A stretch of 64,000 nt of DNA from Mantis religiosa. Lineage: Eukaryota; Arthropoda; Insecta; Mantodea; Mantidae. Every line of letters begins with the position of its first letter. The stretch's first letter is position 1. Position numbers and translations under genes: made by a program. This document shows positions 23,285-33,673 of this stretch, piece after piece. The stretch lies in assembly GCA_030765055.1 (NCBI GenBank), contig CM060953.1:16170244-16234243 (forward strand). Reading direction: 5' to 3'. The notes beneath the pieces were generated by a model. The model did no database searches. It was given only the letters and a program-made list of their open reading frames with translations, and was not told the DNA's origin.

Positions 23285-23859
23285 TATGTTTGTGGCACAT
23301 CTGGTTTCGGAGATACGCAAAGATAAGCCGCCTGACTAGAAACAAAAGAATCATTAACTGTCAGTGAAGAAAAGTACACACGTGCTATGCTGTAGTTGCA
23401 TTTTGTACCCTGCATTCAGTAAAGTGATGATCTTTTAAGAGTACACACGTGCTTTTCAAAGTTAGCAAATATACCGCTTAGCAAGTCTAGTACTGGTGCG
23501 TCTAGTAGTAACTGCGAAACAACTCATAAGATTTTACATAAATAGGCTACAATGTTAATGTGTATTTCTTTTTCAAACAAACGTCAATTAAAGACATTTC
23601 AGAAAGTACAAATTTCGCTCAGAATCGAGAATTAATGTTACGATCTTGTCACGTGAGTGCAAGATACAACTTACTATCTTTTGAATAATCAAGCTTACCA
23701 CTCACAAAGTTGAAACAAAAAACGACCATCTCTTCATGAAAATATACCAGACTTATCAAATGACCCTCGTATTTAAATTCCAAAATCGCAGCAGTAATTT
23801 TCTACTCTATTGTACTATGAACTAAAAGTCAATGCCTTCTTAAATTTTGAAGCATTTTA
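23285..23859. other. unassigned DNA with a short direct repeat
   Basis: A GTACACACGTGC word occurs twice (near 23374 and 23442). Otherwise no feature is supported up to the TA target of the next mariner. Confidence 0.45.
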
Positions 23860-24772
23860 CGAGGGCTATCCAGAAAGTAGATTACGTTTTGGAATAAAAA
23901 GTAAACAAAGTATAGGAAACAAATTTTATTATATACAGATGAAAGCCACACTCAAATACTACTTTTCGACATAGTCACCATTCAAATTATGGCATTTATC
24001 GTAGCGATGTACGAGCTTGGAAATTCCTTCGTCGAAAAATTCGGCCGCCTGCGCCTTCAACCACTTCGTTACCTCTTCTTGCAGCTGTGCGTCGTCATCA
24101 AAACGCTGCATAACCAGCCACTTCTTCATTGCTGGGAATAGGTGGAAGTCGCTCGGTGCCAGGTCGGGACTGTACGGTGAATGAGGAAACAACTCCCACT
24201 TAAAAGATTCAAGAACTTCACGAGTGACATTTGCCGTGTGGGGCCGGGCGTTGTCGTGAATCAACAACATCTTAGAGCTCAACATTCCTCTGCGCTTGTT
24301 TTGAATGGCTCTTCTGAGTTTTTGGAGAGTTTGGCAATACCTTTGAGAGTTTATTGTAGTGCCTCTTTCCAGGAAGTACACCAAAATCACACCTTTTCTG
24401 TCCCAAAAAACAGTCGCTATCATCTTCCTTGCCGACATTGTTTGCATGCATTTCTTGGGTTTTTGGGGAGAACTTGTGTGCCCCCACTGCATTGATTGCA
24501 ATTTCGTTTCACAGTTCACGTGTTTCACCCATGTTTTGTCACCAGTAACGATGCGATCGAGTAAAGAGTCACCATCCTTATGGTAAACGTCCAAAAAGTT
24601 CAACGCTGCAGCCATTCGCTGATTTTTGTGGTCCTCTGTCAAAATTTTTTGAATCCATCTTGCACAAAACTTGTGGTAACCAAGCTTTTCGCTGATGATT
24701 TCGTTCAACAAACTTCGCGAAATTTGTGGAAAACTCAAATAAAGTTCCGTTATTGTGAACCTCGTATTTTAT
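23860..24772 (-). mobile_element. mariner, family B copy 1, 5'-truncated
   Basis: The 3' terminus is CGAGGGCTATCCAGAAAGTA next to TA at 23858-23859. The other end is lost: coding stops inside the DNA-binding region near 24772, where LINE-like sequence begins. Family B also includes 35452-36140, which shares the CCAGAAAGTA terminus. Confidence 0.88.
23959..24771 (-). pseudogene. mariner transposase, N-terminally truncated (family B)
   Basis: A long open frame (259 codons from 24738) covering the linker and the whole catalytic domain. FCARWIQKILTEDHK is the linker motif; TGDKTWVKHV holds the first catalytic aspartate (the usual glutamate after it is lysine here); LLIHDNARPHTAN holds the second; SPDLAPSDFHLF the third, with DD34D spacing. 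FFDEGISKLVHRYDKC and YVEK end the protein as in typical mariners, at a stop codon at 23959-23961. Upstream, RFTITELYLSFPQISRS belongs to the second helix-turn-helix, and the first is absent. The catalytic domain is intact in sequence, but without DNA binding the protein should not transpose its own ends. Confidence 0.92.
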
Positions 24773-24812
24773 AAATCAGCAGTGTCCGGTAACAACAAAC
24801 AAAGAAACTCCT

Positions 24813-25553
24813 GGATTGCTATATGCGGATGACTTAATGGTAGGATCTATAGCACTAGTAGGATTGCAGAAAGAAATAAATGAAATCCAGAAATTTTGTG
24901 AAGAGTGGGGAGTAAAAATATAAATAAGTGGAAAGTAATGGTCTTCAAGAAGGGAGCTAAACTAAAACAAATGAAAAGTGCATTAAATAAAAGGGGGAAA
25001 AATAAACTGGAAGGGAAAATTACGAAATTATGCATGAGATAGCAAAAAAGATAAGAGAACTCAAATAGTTGGTGGATAGAGATAGGAGAAATTTTGGAAA
25101 AAATAGTAATGGGAGATATATGGGGATTAGAGGAAAGGAATACAAGGGATGTGGGTAAATTGGTAAAATGCAGAATAGAAGATATAGAAAGACAGGAAAT
25201 ATGGGGAAGTCTAGAAAATATGAAATCACTACAATTTTATTAACAAATAAGAAGACATTTGGGACGAGATGCATATGTAGATTACTGCAATAGGCAAGAG
25301 AGAAGGGTTAGCTTGGATGAGAACAGGAACAATATTTCTAAGAGGAATAAGAGGTAGGGAAAAGGGAATTTGTGAATTGTGTGGGAGAAAAGAAAGCATA
25401 GAACACTATGTAACAGAAAGCGAGAAGGTTGCAATATGGAGAAAAAAGGATTGGGAGGAAAAATGGGAGAAAGTAGAAAAGAGGATAGTAGCTAAAGAAA
25501 TGTCAACGGGCAGGGAGGAAAAGAAGGTAAGAAGTATTGGTGAGTTCTTATAG
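24813..25553 (+). pseudogene. family Z LINE reverse transcriptase remnant with zinc knuckle
   Basis: Starts with GLLYADDLMVGSIALVGLQK, which includes the catalytic YADD, followed by INEIQKFCEEWGVKI and a stop at 24921-24923; one base off frame it continues NKWKVMVFKKGAKLK, the usual next motif. After a degraded stretch, an open part at 25317-25553 gives RTGTIFLRGIRGREKGICEL and CGRKESIEHYVTES, a C..C.......H...C-type knuckle whose last cysteine has become serine, then KKVRSIGEFL and a stop. Upstream polymerase motifs are absent. Dead copy. Confidence 0.85.
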
Positions 25554-25584
25554 AAAGTAGAAGAAAAATGGGCAAGAAGTGTAA

Positions 25585-27179
25585 AGAATATAAGAAAAGA
25601 AGATGAGGGAGAGGAATGGGGCTAATTAAGTAACAAGGAGGCATGGAGGTTAAGAGCTACCTGGCAGAGCAGAAGACCAAGGCGTCATGTAATTCAAGGT
25701 GGCAACAAGGTAAAGACAAATAAATGTAAAGAATATAAGAAAGGAAGATAAGCAGGAAGAAAGGGACGAATTAAGTAACAAGGAGGCATGAAGTTTATGA
25801 GCTACCTGACAGAGCAGAAGACCAGGGTGTCATGTAAGACAAGGTAGCAACAGGGTAAAGACAAATAAATGTAAAGTATATAAGAAAGGAAGATGAGGGG
25901 GAAGAAAGGGACTAATTAAGTAACAAGGAGGCATGAAGGTTAAGAGCTACCTGACAGAGCAGAAGACCAGGGTGTCATGTAAGACAAGGTAACAACAAGG
26001 TAAAGACAAATAAATGTAAAGAATATAGGAAAGGAAGATGAGTGGGAAGAAAGGGACTAATTAAGTAACAAGGAGGCATGAAGGTTAAGAGCTACCTGAC
26101 AGAGCAGAAGACCAGGGTGTCATGTAAGCCAAGGTAGCAACAAGGAAAAGACAAATAAATGTAAAGAATATAGGAAAGGAAGATGAGTGGGAAGAAAGGG
26201 ACTAATTAAGTAACAAGGAGACATGAGGGTTAAGAGCTACCTGGCAGAGCAGAAGACAAGGGTGTCATGTAAGTCAAGGTAGCAACAAGGTAAAGGCAAA
26301 TGAATGTAAAGAATATAAGAAAGGAAGATAAGCAGGAAGAAAGGGACTAATTAAGTAACAAGGAGACATGGAGGTTAAGAGCTACCTGACAGCAGAAGAC
26401 CAGGGTGTCATGTAAGCCAAGCTAGCAACAAGGTAAAGACAAATAAATGTAAAGAATATAAGAAAGGAAGATAAGCGGGAAGAAAGGGACTAATTAAGTA
26501 ACAAGGAGGTGTGGAGGTTAAGAGCTACCTGACAGAGCAGAAGACCAGGGTGTCATCTAAGTCAAGGTAGCAACAAGGTAAACACAAATAAATGTAAATA
26601 ATATAAGAAAGGAAGATAAGCGGGAAGAAAGGGACTAATTAAGTAACAAGGAGGTGTGGAGGTTAAGAGCTACCTGACAGAGCAGAAGACCAGGGTGTCA
26701 TGTAAGTCAAGGTAGCAACAAGGTAAACACAAATAAATGTAAAGAATATAAGAAAAGAAGATAAGCGGGATGAAAGGGACTAATTAAGTGACAAGGAGGT
26801 GTGGAGGTTAAGAACTACCTGACAGAGCAGAAGACCAGGGTGTCATGTAAGTCAAGGTAGCAACAAGGTAAAGACAAATAAATGTAAAGAATATAAGAAA
26901 GGAAGATAAGCGGGAGGAAAGGGACTAATTAAGTAACAAGGAGGTGTGGATGTTAAGAGCTACCTGACAGAGCAGAAGACCAGGGTGTCATGTAAGTCAA
27001 GGTAGCAACAAGGTAAAGACAAATAAATGTAAAGAATATAAGAAAGGATAATGAGGCGGAAGAAAGGGACTAATTAAGTAACAAGGAGACATGGAGGTTA
27101 AGAGCTACCTGACAGAGTAGAGGACCAGGGTGTCATGTAAGCCAAGGTAGCAACAAGGTAAACACAAATAAATGTAGCT
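25585..27179 (+). repeat. 145-bp tandem array in the LINE 3' UTR, 11 copies
   Basis: GAATATAAGAAAGGAAG recurs at 25585, 25731, 25876, 26021, 26166, 26311, 26454, 26599, 26744, 26889 and 27034: spacing 145 bp, with one 146 and one 143. Each unit contains GGGACTAATTAAGTAACAAG, GTTAAGAGCTACCTGACAG, AGAAGACCAGGGTGTCATG and GGTAGCAACAAGGTAAAG. Confidence 0.97.
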
Positions 27180-27504
27180 TAATGTTGTAAATTGTAAAGT
27201 TTTGGACTACGCACAATATTTACAATGGCTGATTAACAAAGACTGAGACTGATCTTTTCACATATGCTTATAACTGCAACACAATGTTTACAAGGTTTTT
27301 TCATAGTACCCCCTCCCACTTCAATGCGTTTTTTATAACGTCTCTGCCAGTCCTTGAATACGTGCTGCAGACCATTCTATGTCACGTCCTTGAGATTGGC
27401 CTCACTTTTCTTGAGCTCTGCTTCAGAGTTCTCAAATCAAATACCTCTAAGCTTTGCCTTCGTGATGGAAATAAAAAAAGTCACAGGGTGCAAGATCGGA
27501 GCTA

Positions 27505-28390
27505 CCCGGGCTGTTCAATAAAGAATGATCGTAATTTTTACGGCCATAATTTTTCGCACTAAAATTCAATCTTATTATATTCTGTTAGCTTAATGTTAAA
27601 CAAACATGCCGTAGGAGTTTCATTGTTTGTACTCCTGGTTCTCGCCTGTGAGAACCAGGCAAGTTCAGACATGTTCAGTATCACTTACCGCTGCAATGGA
27701 GGTAACGTGCAGTTAAAATTGATGTTAGAGGAAGATCCGGAGTTTCTTTCAAACGTAATCACTGCTGATGAAACTTGGCTACATCATTTTGATCCTCAGA
27801 GCAAACAGCAAAGCTCAGTGTGGAAATCTCCTTCATCACCAACCCCCCTAAACAGCAAAAGTGGTTGCTTCTGCTGGGAAAGTATTGGTCATCTCATTCT
27901 TTGATATTCGTGCAATGGTTTATCAGCATGTTGTACCTGTACACACGTCAGTAACTGGACAATACTACAGGGATGTCCTGAAATCATTGCAAGTCCATAT
28001 CAGGCGCAAAAGACCACATTTCCGTGAAGCAGGCTGCACCACGATAGTACGTGGCCGTATTTTGCCAATATTGTTGCTGAATATCTTGCAAAAATCAACG
28101 TGAAGTGCATCCCTCGCCCTCCCTATTGTCCCGATCTAGCCCCATGTGACTGTTTTCTATTCCCTAACTTGAAGAAATGCCTTCGTGGGAGGCATTATCC
28201 ATCATCAGAGGCAGTGGTGAAGGCTGCGGAGGTGATTTTGAAAGATCTCTCAAAAAAGGTGAAGACTGATAGAAACGCTAGGACAAGTGCATCGCTAGGA
28301 GAGACTTGAGAAGGACCATCAAAATTATGAAGATGAGTAAAGGTACGTTGTCAAAAGCAATTGTGGTCATTCTTTATTGAACAGCCCTCG
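27505..28390 (+). mobile_element. mariner, family A copy 2, nested and internally deleted
   Basis: Left end CCCGGGCTGTTCAATAAAG next to TA (27503-27504); right end CTTTATTGAACAGCCCTCG. Inserted at the TA of the codons for PYSSD in the family G mariner. It has the same internal deletion as 1797-2710 (GGAGGTAA joined to a .TGCAGTTAAA word), so both descend from one deleted copy that spread. Confidence 0.9.
27593..28309 (+). pseudogene. mariner transposase catalytic remnant (family A, nested copy)
   Basis: Three overlapping open stretches together cover the catalytic domain: TADETWLHHFDPQSKQQSSV, then VYQHVVPVHTSVTGQYYRDV with HIRRKRPHFREAGC, then PYCPDLAPCDCFLFPNLKK. A deletion has removed the LHHDNARPH motif: after the AGC residues the sequence passes to a frameshifted TIVRGRILPILL, leaving the region of the second catalytic aspartate out of frame. 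The DNA-binding half is deleted as in copy 1. Non-functional. Confidence 0.85.
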
Positions 28391-28454
28391 TTTAAGGTGG
28401 ATGTAGAACACAGGTAAAGTTGAATCGAGCCAGACACTGCATGATTTGATTTGT

Positions 28455-31351
28455 GACGTCATGCCGTGCATTGTCATTATGAAGTTGCCACGCAGTCCGA
28501 GAAAGTTCTGGTTGTTTCTTTGTAATGTACTTCCTCAGTGTAGCCAATACTGACGTGTAGTATGCTGCTGTAACAGTAGTGTGAGGGGGAACTGCATACG
28601 ACGTGAGGGCGTGCATTGTCATGATGAAGTCGCCACCCAGTCCGAGAAAGCTCTGGTCGTTTCTTTGTAATGTACTTCCTCAGTGTAGCCAATACTGACG
28701 TGTAGTATGCTGCTGTAACAGTAGTGTGAGGGGGAACTGCATACGACGTGAGGGCGTGCATTGTCATGATGAAGTCGTCACCCAGTCCGAGAAAGCTCTG
28801 GTCGTTTCTTTGTAATGTACTTCCTCAGTGTAGCCAATACTGACGTGTAGTATGCTGCTGTAACAGTAGTGTAAGGGGGAACTGCATGTGACATGAGGCC
28901 GTGCATTGTCATGATGAAGTCGTCACCCAGTCCGAGAAAGCTCTGGTCGTTTCTTTGTAATGTACTTCCTCAGTGTAGCCAATACTGACGTGTAGTATGC
29001 TGCTGTAACAGTAGTGTGAGGGGGAACTGCATACGACGTGAGGGCGTGCATTGTCATGATGAAGTCGCCACCCAGTCCGAGAAAGCTCTGGTCGTTTCTT
29101 TGTAATGTACTTCCTCAGTGTAGCCAATACTGACGTGTAGTATGCTGCTGTAACAGTAGTGTGAGGGGGAACTGCATACGACGTGAGGGCGTGCATTGTC
29201 ATGATGAAGTCGTCACCCAGTCCGAGAAAGCTCTGGTCGTTTCTTTGTAATGTACTTCCTCAGTGTAGCCAATACTGACGTGTAGTATGCTGCTGTAACA
29301 GTAGTGTAAGGGGGAACTGCATGTGACATGAGGCCGTGCATTGTCATGATGAAGTCGCCACCCAGTCCGAGAAAGCTCTGGTCGTTTCTTTGCAATGTGC
29401 TTCCTCAGTGTAGCCAATACTGACGTGTAGTATACTGCTGTAACAGTAGTGTGAGGGGGAACTGCATGTGACGTGAGGCGGTGCATTTTCATGATGAAGT
29501 CGCCACCCAGTCCGAGAAAGCTCTGGTCGTTTCTTTGCAATGTGCTTCCTCAGTGTAGCCAATACTGACGTGTAGTATGCTGCTGTAACAGTAGTGTGAG
29601 GGGGAACTGCATACGACGTGAGGGCGTGCATTGTCATGATGAAGTCGCCACCCAGTCCGAGAAAGCTCTGGTCGTTTCTTTGTAATGTACTTCCTCAGTG
29701 TAGCCAATACTGACGTGTAGTATGCTGCTGTAACAGTAGTGTGAGGGGGAACTGCATACGACGTGAGGGCGTGCATTGTCATGATGAAGTCGTCACCCAG
29801 TCCGAGAAAGCTCTGGTCGTTTCTTTGTAATGTACTTCCTCAGTGTAGCCAATACTGACGTGTAGTATGCTGCTGTAACAGTAGTGTAAGGGGGAACTGC
29901 ATGTGACATGAGGTCGTGCATTGTCATGATGAAGTCGCCACCCAGTCCGAGAAAGCTCTGGTCGTTTCTTTGCAATGTGCTTCCTCAGTGTAGCCAATAC
30001 TGACGTGTAGTATGCTGCTGTAACAGTAGTGTGAGGGGGAACTGCATGTGACGTGAGGCAGTGCATTTTCATGATGAAGTCGCCACCCAGTCCGAGAAAG
30101 CTCTGGTCGTTTCTTTGCAATGTGCTTCCTCAGTGTAGCCAATACTGACGTGTAGTATGCTGCTGTAACAGTAGTGTGAGGGGGAACTGCATACGACGTG
30201 AGGGCGTGCATTGTCGTGATGAAGTCGTCACCCAGTCCGAGAAAGCTCTGGTCTTTTCTTTGTAATGTGCTTCCTCAGTGTAGTCAATACTGACGTGTAG
30301 TATGCTGCTGTAACAGTAGTGTGAGGGGGAACTGCATGTGACGTGAGGCCGTACATTGTCATGATGAAGTCGCCACCCAGTCCGAGAAAGCTCTGGTCTT
30401 TTCTTTGTAATGTGCTTCCTCAGTGTAGTCAATACTGACGTGTAGTATGCTGCTGTAACAGTAGTGTGAGGGGGAACTGCATGTGACGTGAGGCTGTACA
30501 TTGTCATGATGAAGTCGCCACCTAGTCCGAGAAAGCTCTGGTCGTTTCTTTGTAATGTGCTTCCTCAGTGTAGCCAATACTGACGTGTAGTATGCTGCTT
30601 AACAGTAGTGTGAGGGGGAACTGCATGTGACGTGAGGCCGTACATTGTCATGATGAAGTCGCCACCCAGTCCGAGAAAGCTCTGGTCTTTTCTTTGTAAT
30701 GTGCTTCCTCAGTGTAGTCAATACTGACGTGTAGTATGCTGCTGTAACAGTAGTGTGAGGGGGAACTGCATGTGACGTGAGGCTGTACATTGTCATGATG
30801 AAGTCGCCACCTAGTCCGAGAAAGCTCTGGTCGTTTCTTTGTAATGTGCTTCCTCAGTGTAGCCAATACTGACGTGTAGTATGCTGCTGTAACAGTAGTG
30901 TGAGGGGGAACTGCATGTGACGTGAGGCCGTACATTGTCATGATGAAGTCGCCACCCAGTCCGAGAAAGCTCTTGTCGTTTCTTTGCAATGTGCTTCCTC
31001 AGTGTAGCCAATACTGACGTGTAGTATGCTGCTGTAACAGTAGTGTGAGGGGGAACTGCATGTGACGTGAGGCCGTGCATTGTCATGATGAAGTCGTCAC
31101 CCAGTCCGAGAAAGCTCTGGTCGTTTCTTTGTAATGTGCATCCTCAGTGTAGCCAATACTGACGTGTAGTATGCTGCTGTAACAGTAGTGTGAGGGGGAA
31201 CTGCATGTGACGTGAGGCCGTGCATTGTCATGATGAAGTCGTCACCCAGTCCGAGAAAGCTCTGGTCGTTTCTTTGTAATGTACTTCCTCAGTGTAGCCA
31301 ATACTGACGTGTAGTATGCTGCTGTAACAGTAGTGTGAGGGGGAACTGCAT
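28455..31351 (-). repeat. 145-bp tandem array of the mariner catalytic segment, 20 copies
   Basis: AGTCCGAGAAAGCTCTGGTC recurs every 145 bp from about 28494 to 31248, with one 1-bp deletion (near 30599). Each unit codes in one frame for the Y..VLATLR..I.KKRPELSR segment and HHDNARPHV; the junction joins codons just after HDNARPHV to those just before VPPHTTV. Variants (ACGACGTGAGGGCGTG, TGACATGAGGCCGTG, TGACGTGAGGCTGTA) recur in order: 29199-29540 matches 29779-30120 at 580 bp (four units), showing higher-order amplification. Confidence 0.97.
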
Positions 31352-31835
31352 GCTGGTAAATCATTCCATTACAGTCAAAAAATGTGTAAACCATCACTTT
31401 CCCTGCAGATGGAACAACTTTTGCCTTTTTTGGTGTTGGAGAAACCTGGCGATTTCCACACTGCTGGTTTGTTTTCCTTCAGGATCAAAATGATGCAGCT
31501 GATCACTAAAGGCAAAGCTTAGGCGTATTCGATTTGAGAACTCTGAAGCAGTGCTCAAGAAAGGTGAAGCGATTCTCAAAAACCTGTCAAAGAATATTCT
31601 GCAGCACGTGTTCAACGACTGCCAGAGCCGATATAAAAGTGCATTGAAGTAGGAGGGGATTACTTTGAAAAAATCATGTAAACATTGAGTTCCAGTAATA
31701 AACATCTGTGAAAAAATCAGATTAAATCTTTGTTAATCAGCCCATTAAATCAATTAATTAATTCCAGCATTTCTAAGAGCTTTGTAAATACGCTTAATAT
31801 TTTTTCAAATGTAAGAAATTAAATTAATCGTAGTA

Positions 31836-33167
31836 CAAGGCATGTTTTTTAAGTCAGTACCGTTTTGCGATTCCGCCGCCGCAACACTGTGGTCGGCGTT
31901 CCGCGCATGCGCGCTGGTTACGTGCTTCTCTTGTCTACTCACTGACGTCATTACAGTCTGATTATTCATTGTATACGTTGGTTACTGAGTGTTTAAGATG
32001 CCTCCGACAATCGTGAGTCCCGGCGATTGTGAAGTACGGGCTGTTATACCATTTCTTAGTGCTAAAGGCGTAAAACCGATCAATATTCATCGTGAGATCT
32101 GTGAAGTTTGGGGACAAAACATTATGAGTGATGGAATGGTAAGGAAATGGGTGAGAGCATTTAAAGATGGCTGCACAAATGTGCATGATGAAGAACGGAG
32201 TGGGCGTCCTTCGGTCGTTACTGAAGATTTGGTGCAGAAAGTGGACGAAAAGGTGAGAGAAAACAGACGCTTTACAATTTCATCATTGTGCGACTATTTT
32301 CCTCAATATTCTCGTAGTGTTTTGTATCGCATTGTGACCGAGAACTTGAAGTACCGGAAATTGTGTTCACGTTGGGTTCCGAAAATGTTGACGGATTTGC
32401 ACAAAACCCAACGTTTAGGCAGTGTATTGACTTTCCTTGAGCAGTACCACAATGAAGGTGAAGATTTTTTAGACCAAATTGCTACTGGGGACGAAACATG
32501 GGTGGCCTACGTCACACCAGAATCGAAACAACAATCCATGGAGTGGCGACATTCATCATCACCCACAAAAGTGAAGTTTAAGCAAACAATTTCTGCCCGG
32601 AAAATCATGTGCACTGTTTTCTGGGACAGAAAAGGAGTATTGCTAGTGGAGTTTCTGCCTCGTAATCAGACAACCATAGCAGCGTCTTATTGTGAGACAT
32701 TGAACAATCTGCGCCGTGCAATCCAGAACTAAAGACGTGGCAAGTTGAGTTAGGGTATCGTTTTGCTGCATGACAATGCCCGTCCACATGTGGCTAATCG
32801 GACCAAAGATCTCATCACTTCTTTTCAATGGGAAACTCTAGATCATCCTCCATACAGCCCTGATATGGCGTCCAGTGACTACCATTTGTTCCTGCACTTG
32901 AAGAAACATCTCGGCGATCAGCGTCTTCAAGACGATAACGAAGTCAAAACAGTTGTGATACAGGGGTTAACACGTCAGGCGGCAGGATTTTATGAGGAGG
33001 ATATTCATAAACTGGTGCCACGTTATGCCAAGTGCCTCAATAGTCACGGAAATTATTTAGAAAAATGGATTAAGGTACAGGCTCTCATGTAAAAATAAAA
33101 TTATTGCGATATCTGTGCACGTCTTTTTTTAATTCCAAAACGGTGCTGACTTAAAAAGCAGGCCTCG
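31836..33167 (+). mobile_element. mariner, family C, full length (1,332 bp)
   Basis: TA target duplicates at 31834-31835 and 33168-33169. Termini are inverted repeats: left CAAGGCATGTTTTTTAAGTC, right GACTTAAAAAGCAGGCCTCG. The interior holds one transposase frame from 31998 to 33092. It is the only near-complete mariner in the window. Confidence 0.94.
31998..33092 (+). pseudogene. mariner transposase, full length with two in-frame stops (family C)
   Basis: Would be 364 residues, normal for mariner (about 330-365). ATG at 31998 is chosen because MPPTIVSPGDCEVRAVI begins the first helix-turn-helix; the second lies near RFTISSLCDYF, followed by the linker CSRWVPKMLTDLHKT. Catalytic residues: TGDETWVAYV, LLHDNARPHVAN and YSPDMASSDYHLF, DD34D spacing. 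The C-terminus RYAKCLNSHGNYLEK is complete. TAA at 32730-32732 and TAG 21 bases later, both between the first and second catalytic motifs, are the only interruptions, and the frame is otherwise kept. Recently inactivated, or two point changes away from a working gene. Confidence 0.93.
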
Positions 33168-33671
33168 TAGTTTATGCCTCATTGTGATAAACACAGATTG
33201 GAGTGCAGAACAAAAGAACGTACGTTTGGGAGTAAACTGTTGGTATATGAAATAGTTAAGGTCAAGTTTCGTGAGAATGTATGGCAAGGTGATAGGGCAC
33301 AGGCCTTCTGTACATAATGCTGTCATGTGGAGCATAATGGAGAAGCGAATGCGTGCAATGTGTATGAACCTATTGGGAGTGAAACTGCCTTCTGTGTGTA
33401 ATGGCCACTTAGCTGGCCGATATAGCTACCACAGGAGGGGGCAGTCATGCATTTTGTATACCGACATGAAGACAGAGCTTAATTAAATTACATTAGTACC
33501 AAATGTCAACCCGTTACCTCATTAATAGCTAACACAGAACATGGTCTGCCTTAAATATACAGCTTCAGCACTGCGATTAGAGGCTTCTCACATCAAATTA
33601 AGAGTGAAAGGCAAATTAAATTTGGTCAAATTTACCTTCATCTGGATTTACTTGCTTTATCGTTCCCTAAA
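33168..33671. other. unassigned DNA between two mariners
   Basis: Open frames at 33271-33486 (plus) and 33129-33335 (minus) carry no recognised motif. Nothing else supported. Confidence 0.45.
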
Positions 33672-33673
33672 TA

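Larger units (their letters stand above)
24813..27218 (+). mobile_element. zinc-knuckle LINE (family Z), sense copy with 145-bp 3' UTR array
   Basis: 5'-truncated within the reverse transcriptase, then a decayed ORF2 C-terminus to about 25553, then eleven 145-bp repeats, then a unique terminal block with TTGTAAATTGTAAAGTTTTG ending in GCACAATA. The antisense copy at 20461-21795 has the same organisation, so the repeated 3' UTR belongs to the element and is not a local accident. Confidence 0.88.
27290..31504 (-). pseudogene. family G mariner transposase, disrupted by array and nested mariner
   Basis: Reading minus: LHHFDPEGKQTSSV begins abruptly (the preceding DETW with the first catalytic aspartate is missing because an inverted C-terminal copy is joined there). 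Next AVPPHTTVTAAYYTSVLATL leads into the array, whose unit encodes KKRPELSRTGWRLHHDNARPH (second catalytic aspartate). After the last unit, CLARFNFTCVLHPP continues normally, and after removal of the nested element SDLAPCDFF gives the third aspartate. The C-terminus shows LQHVFKDWQRRYKK. The 145-bp unit is not a multiple of three, so each repeat shifts the frame. Confidence 0.85.
27223..31745 (-). mobile_element. palindromic mariner (family G) with amplified catalytic segment
   Basis: Both termini are copies of the same transposase 3' end: about 260 bp at 27223-27485 and, inverted, at 31500-31745, each with the terminal motif GGCTGATTAACAAAGA and flanked by TA (27221-27222 and 31746-31747). 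Between them, on the minus strand, lie the start of the catalytic domain (31504-31352), a 20-fold 145-bp array (31351-28455), the end of the catalytic domain and C-terminus (28454-28391 and 27504-27290). A second mariner (27505-28390) is inserted at a TA inside the third catalytic motif. The N-terminal half is absent. Confidence 0.85.

Noticed and set aside
28392..31086. More than a dozen separate short proteins of about 60-125 residues
   Set aside because: All are frames of the same 145-bp mariner array; they were treated as one repeat.
7411..31351. Tandem arrays as possible CRISPR
   Set aside because: The repeats are contiguous long units without short-repeat/unique-spacer alternation, no cas genes occur, and the genome is eukaryotic.
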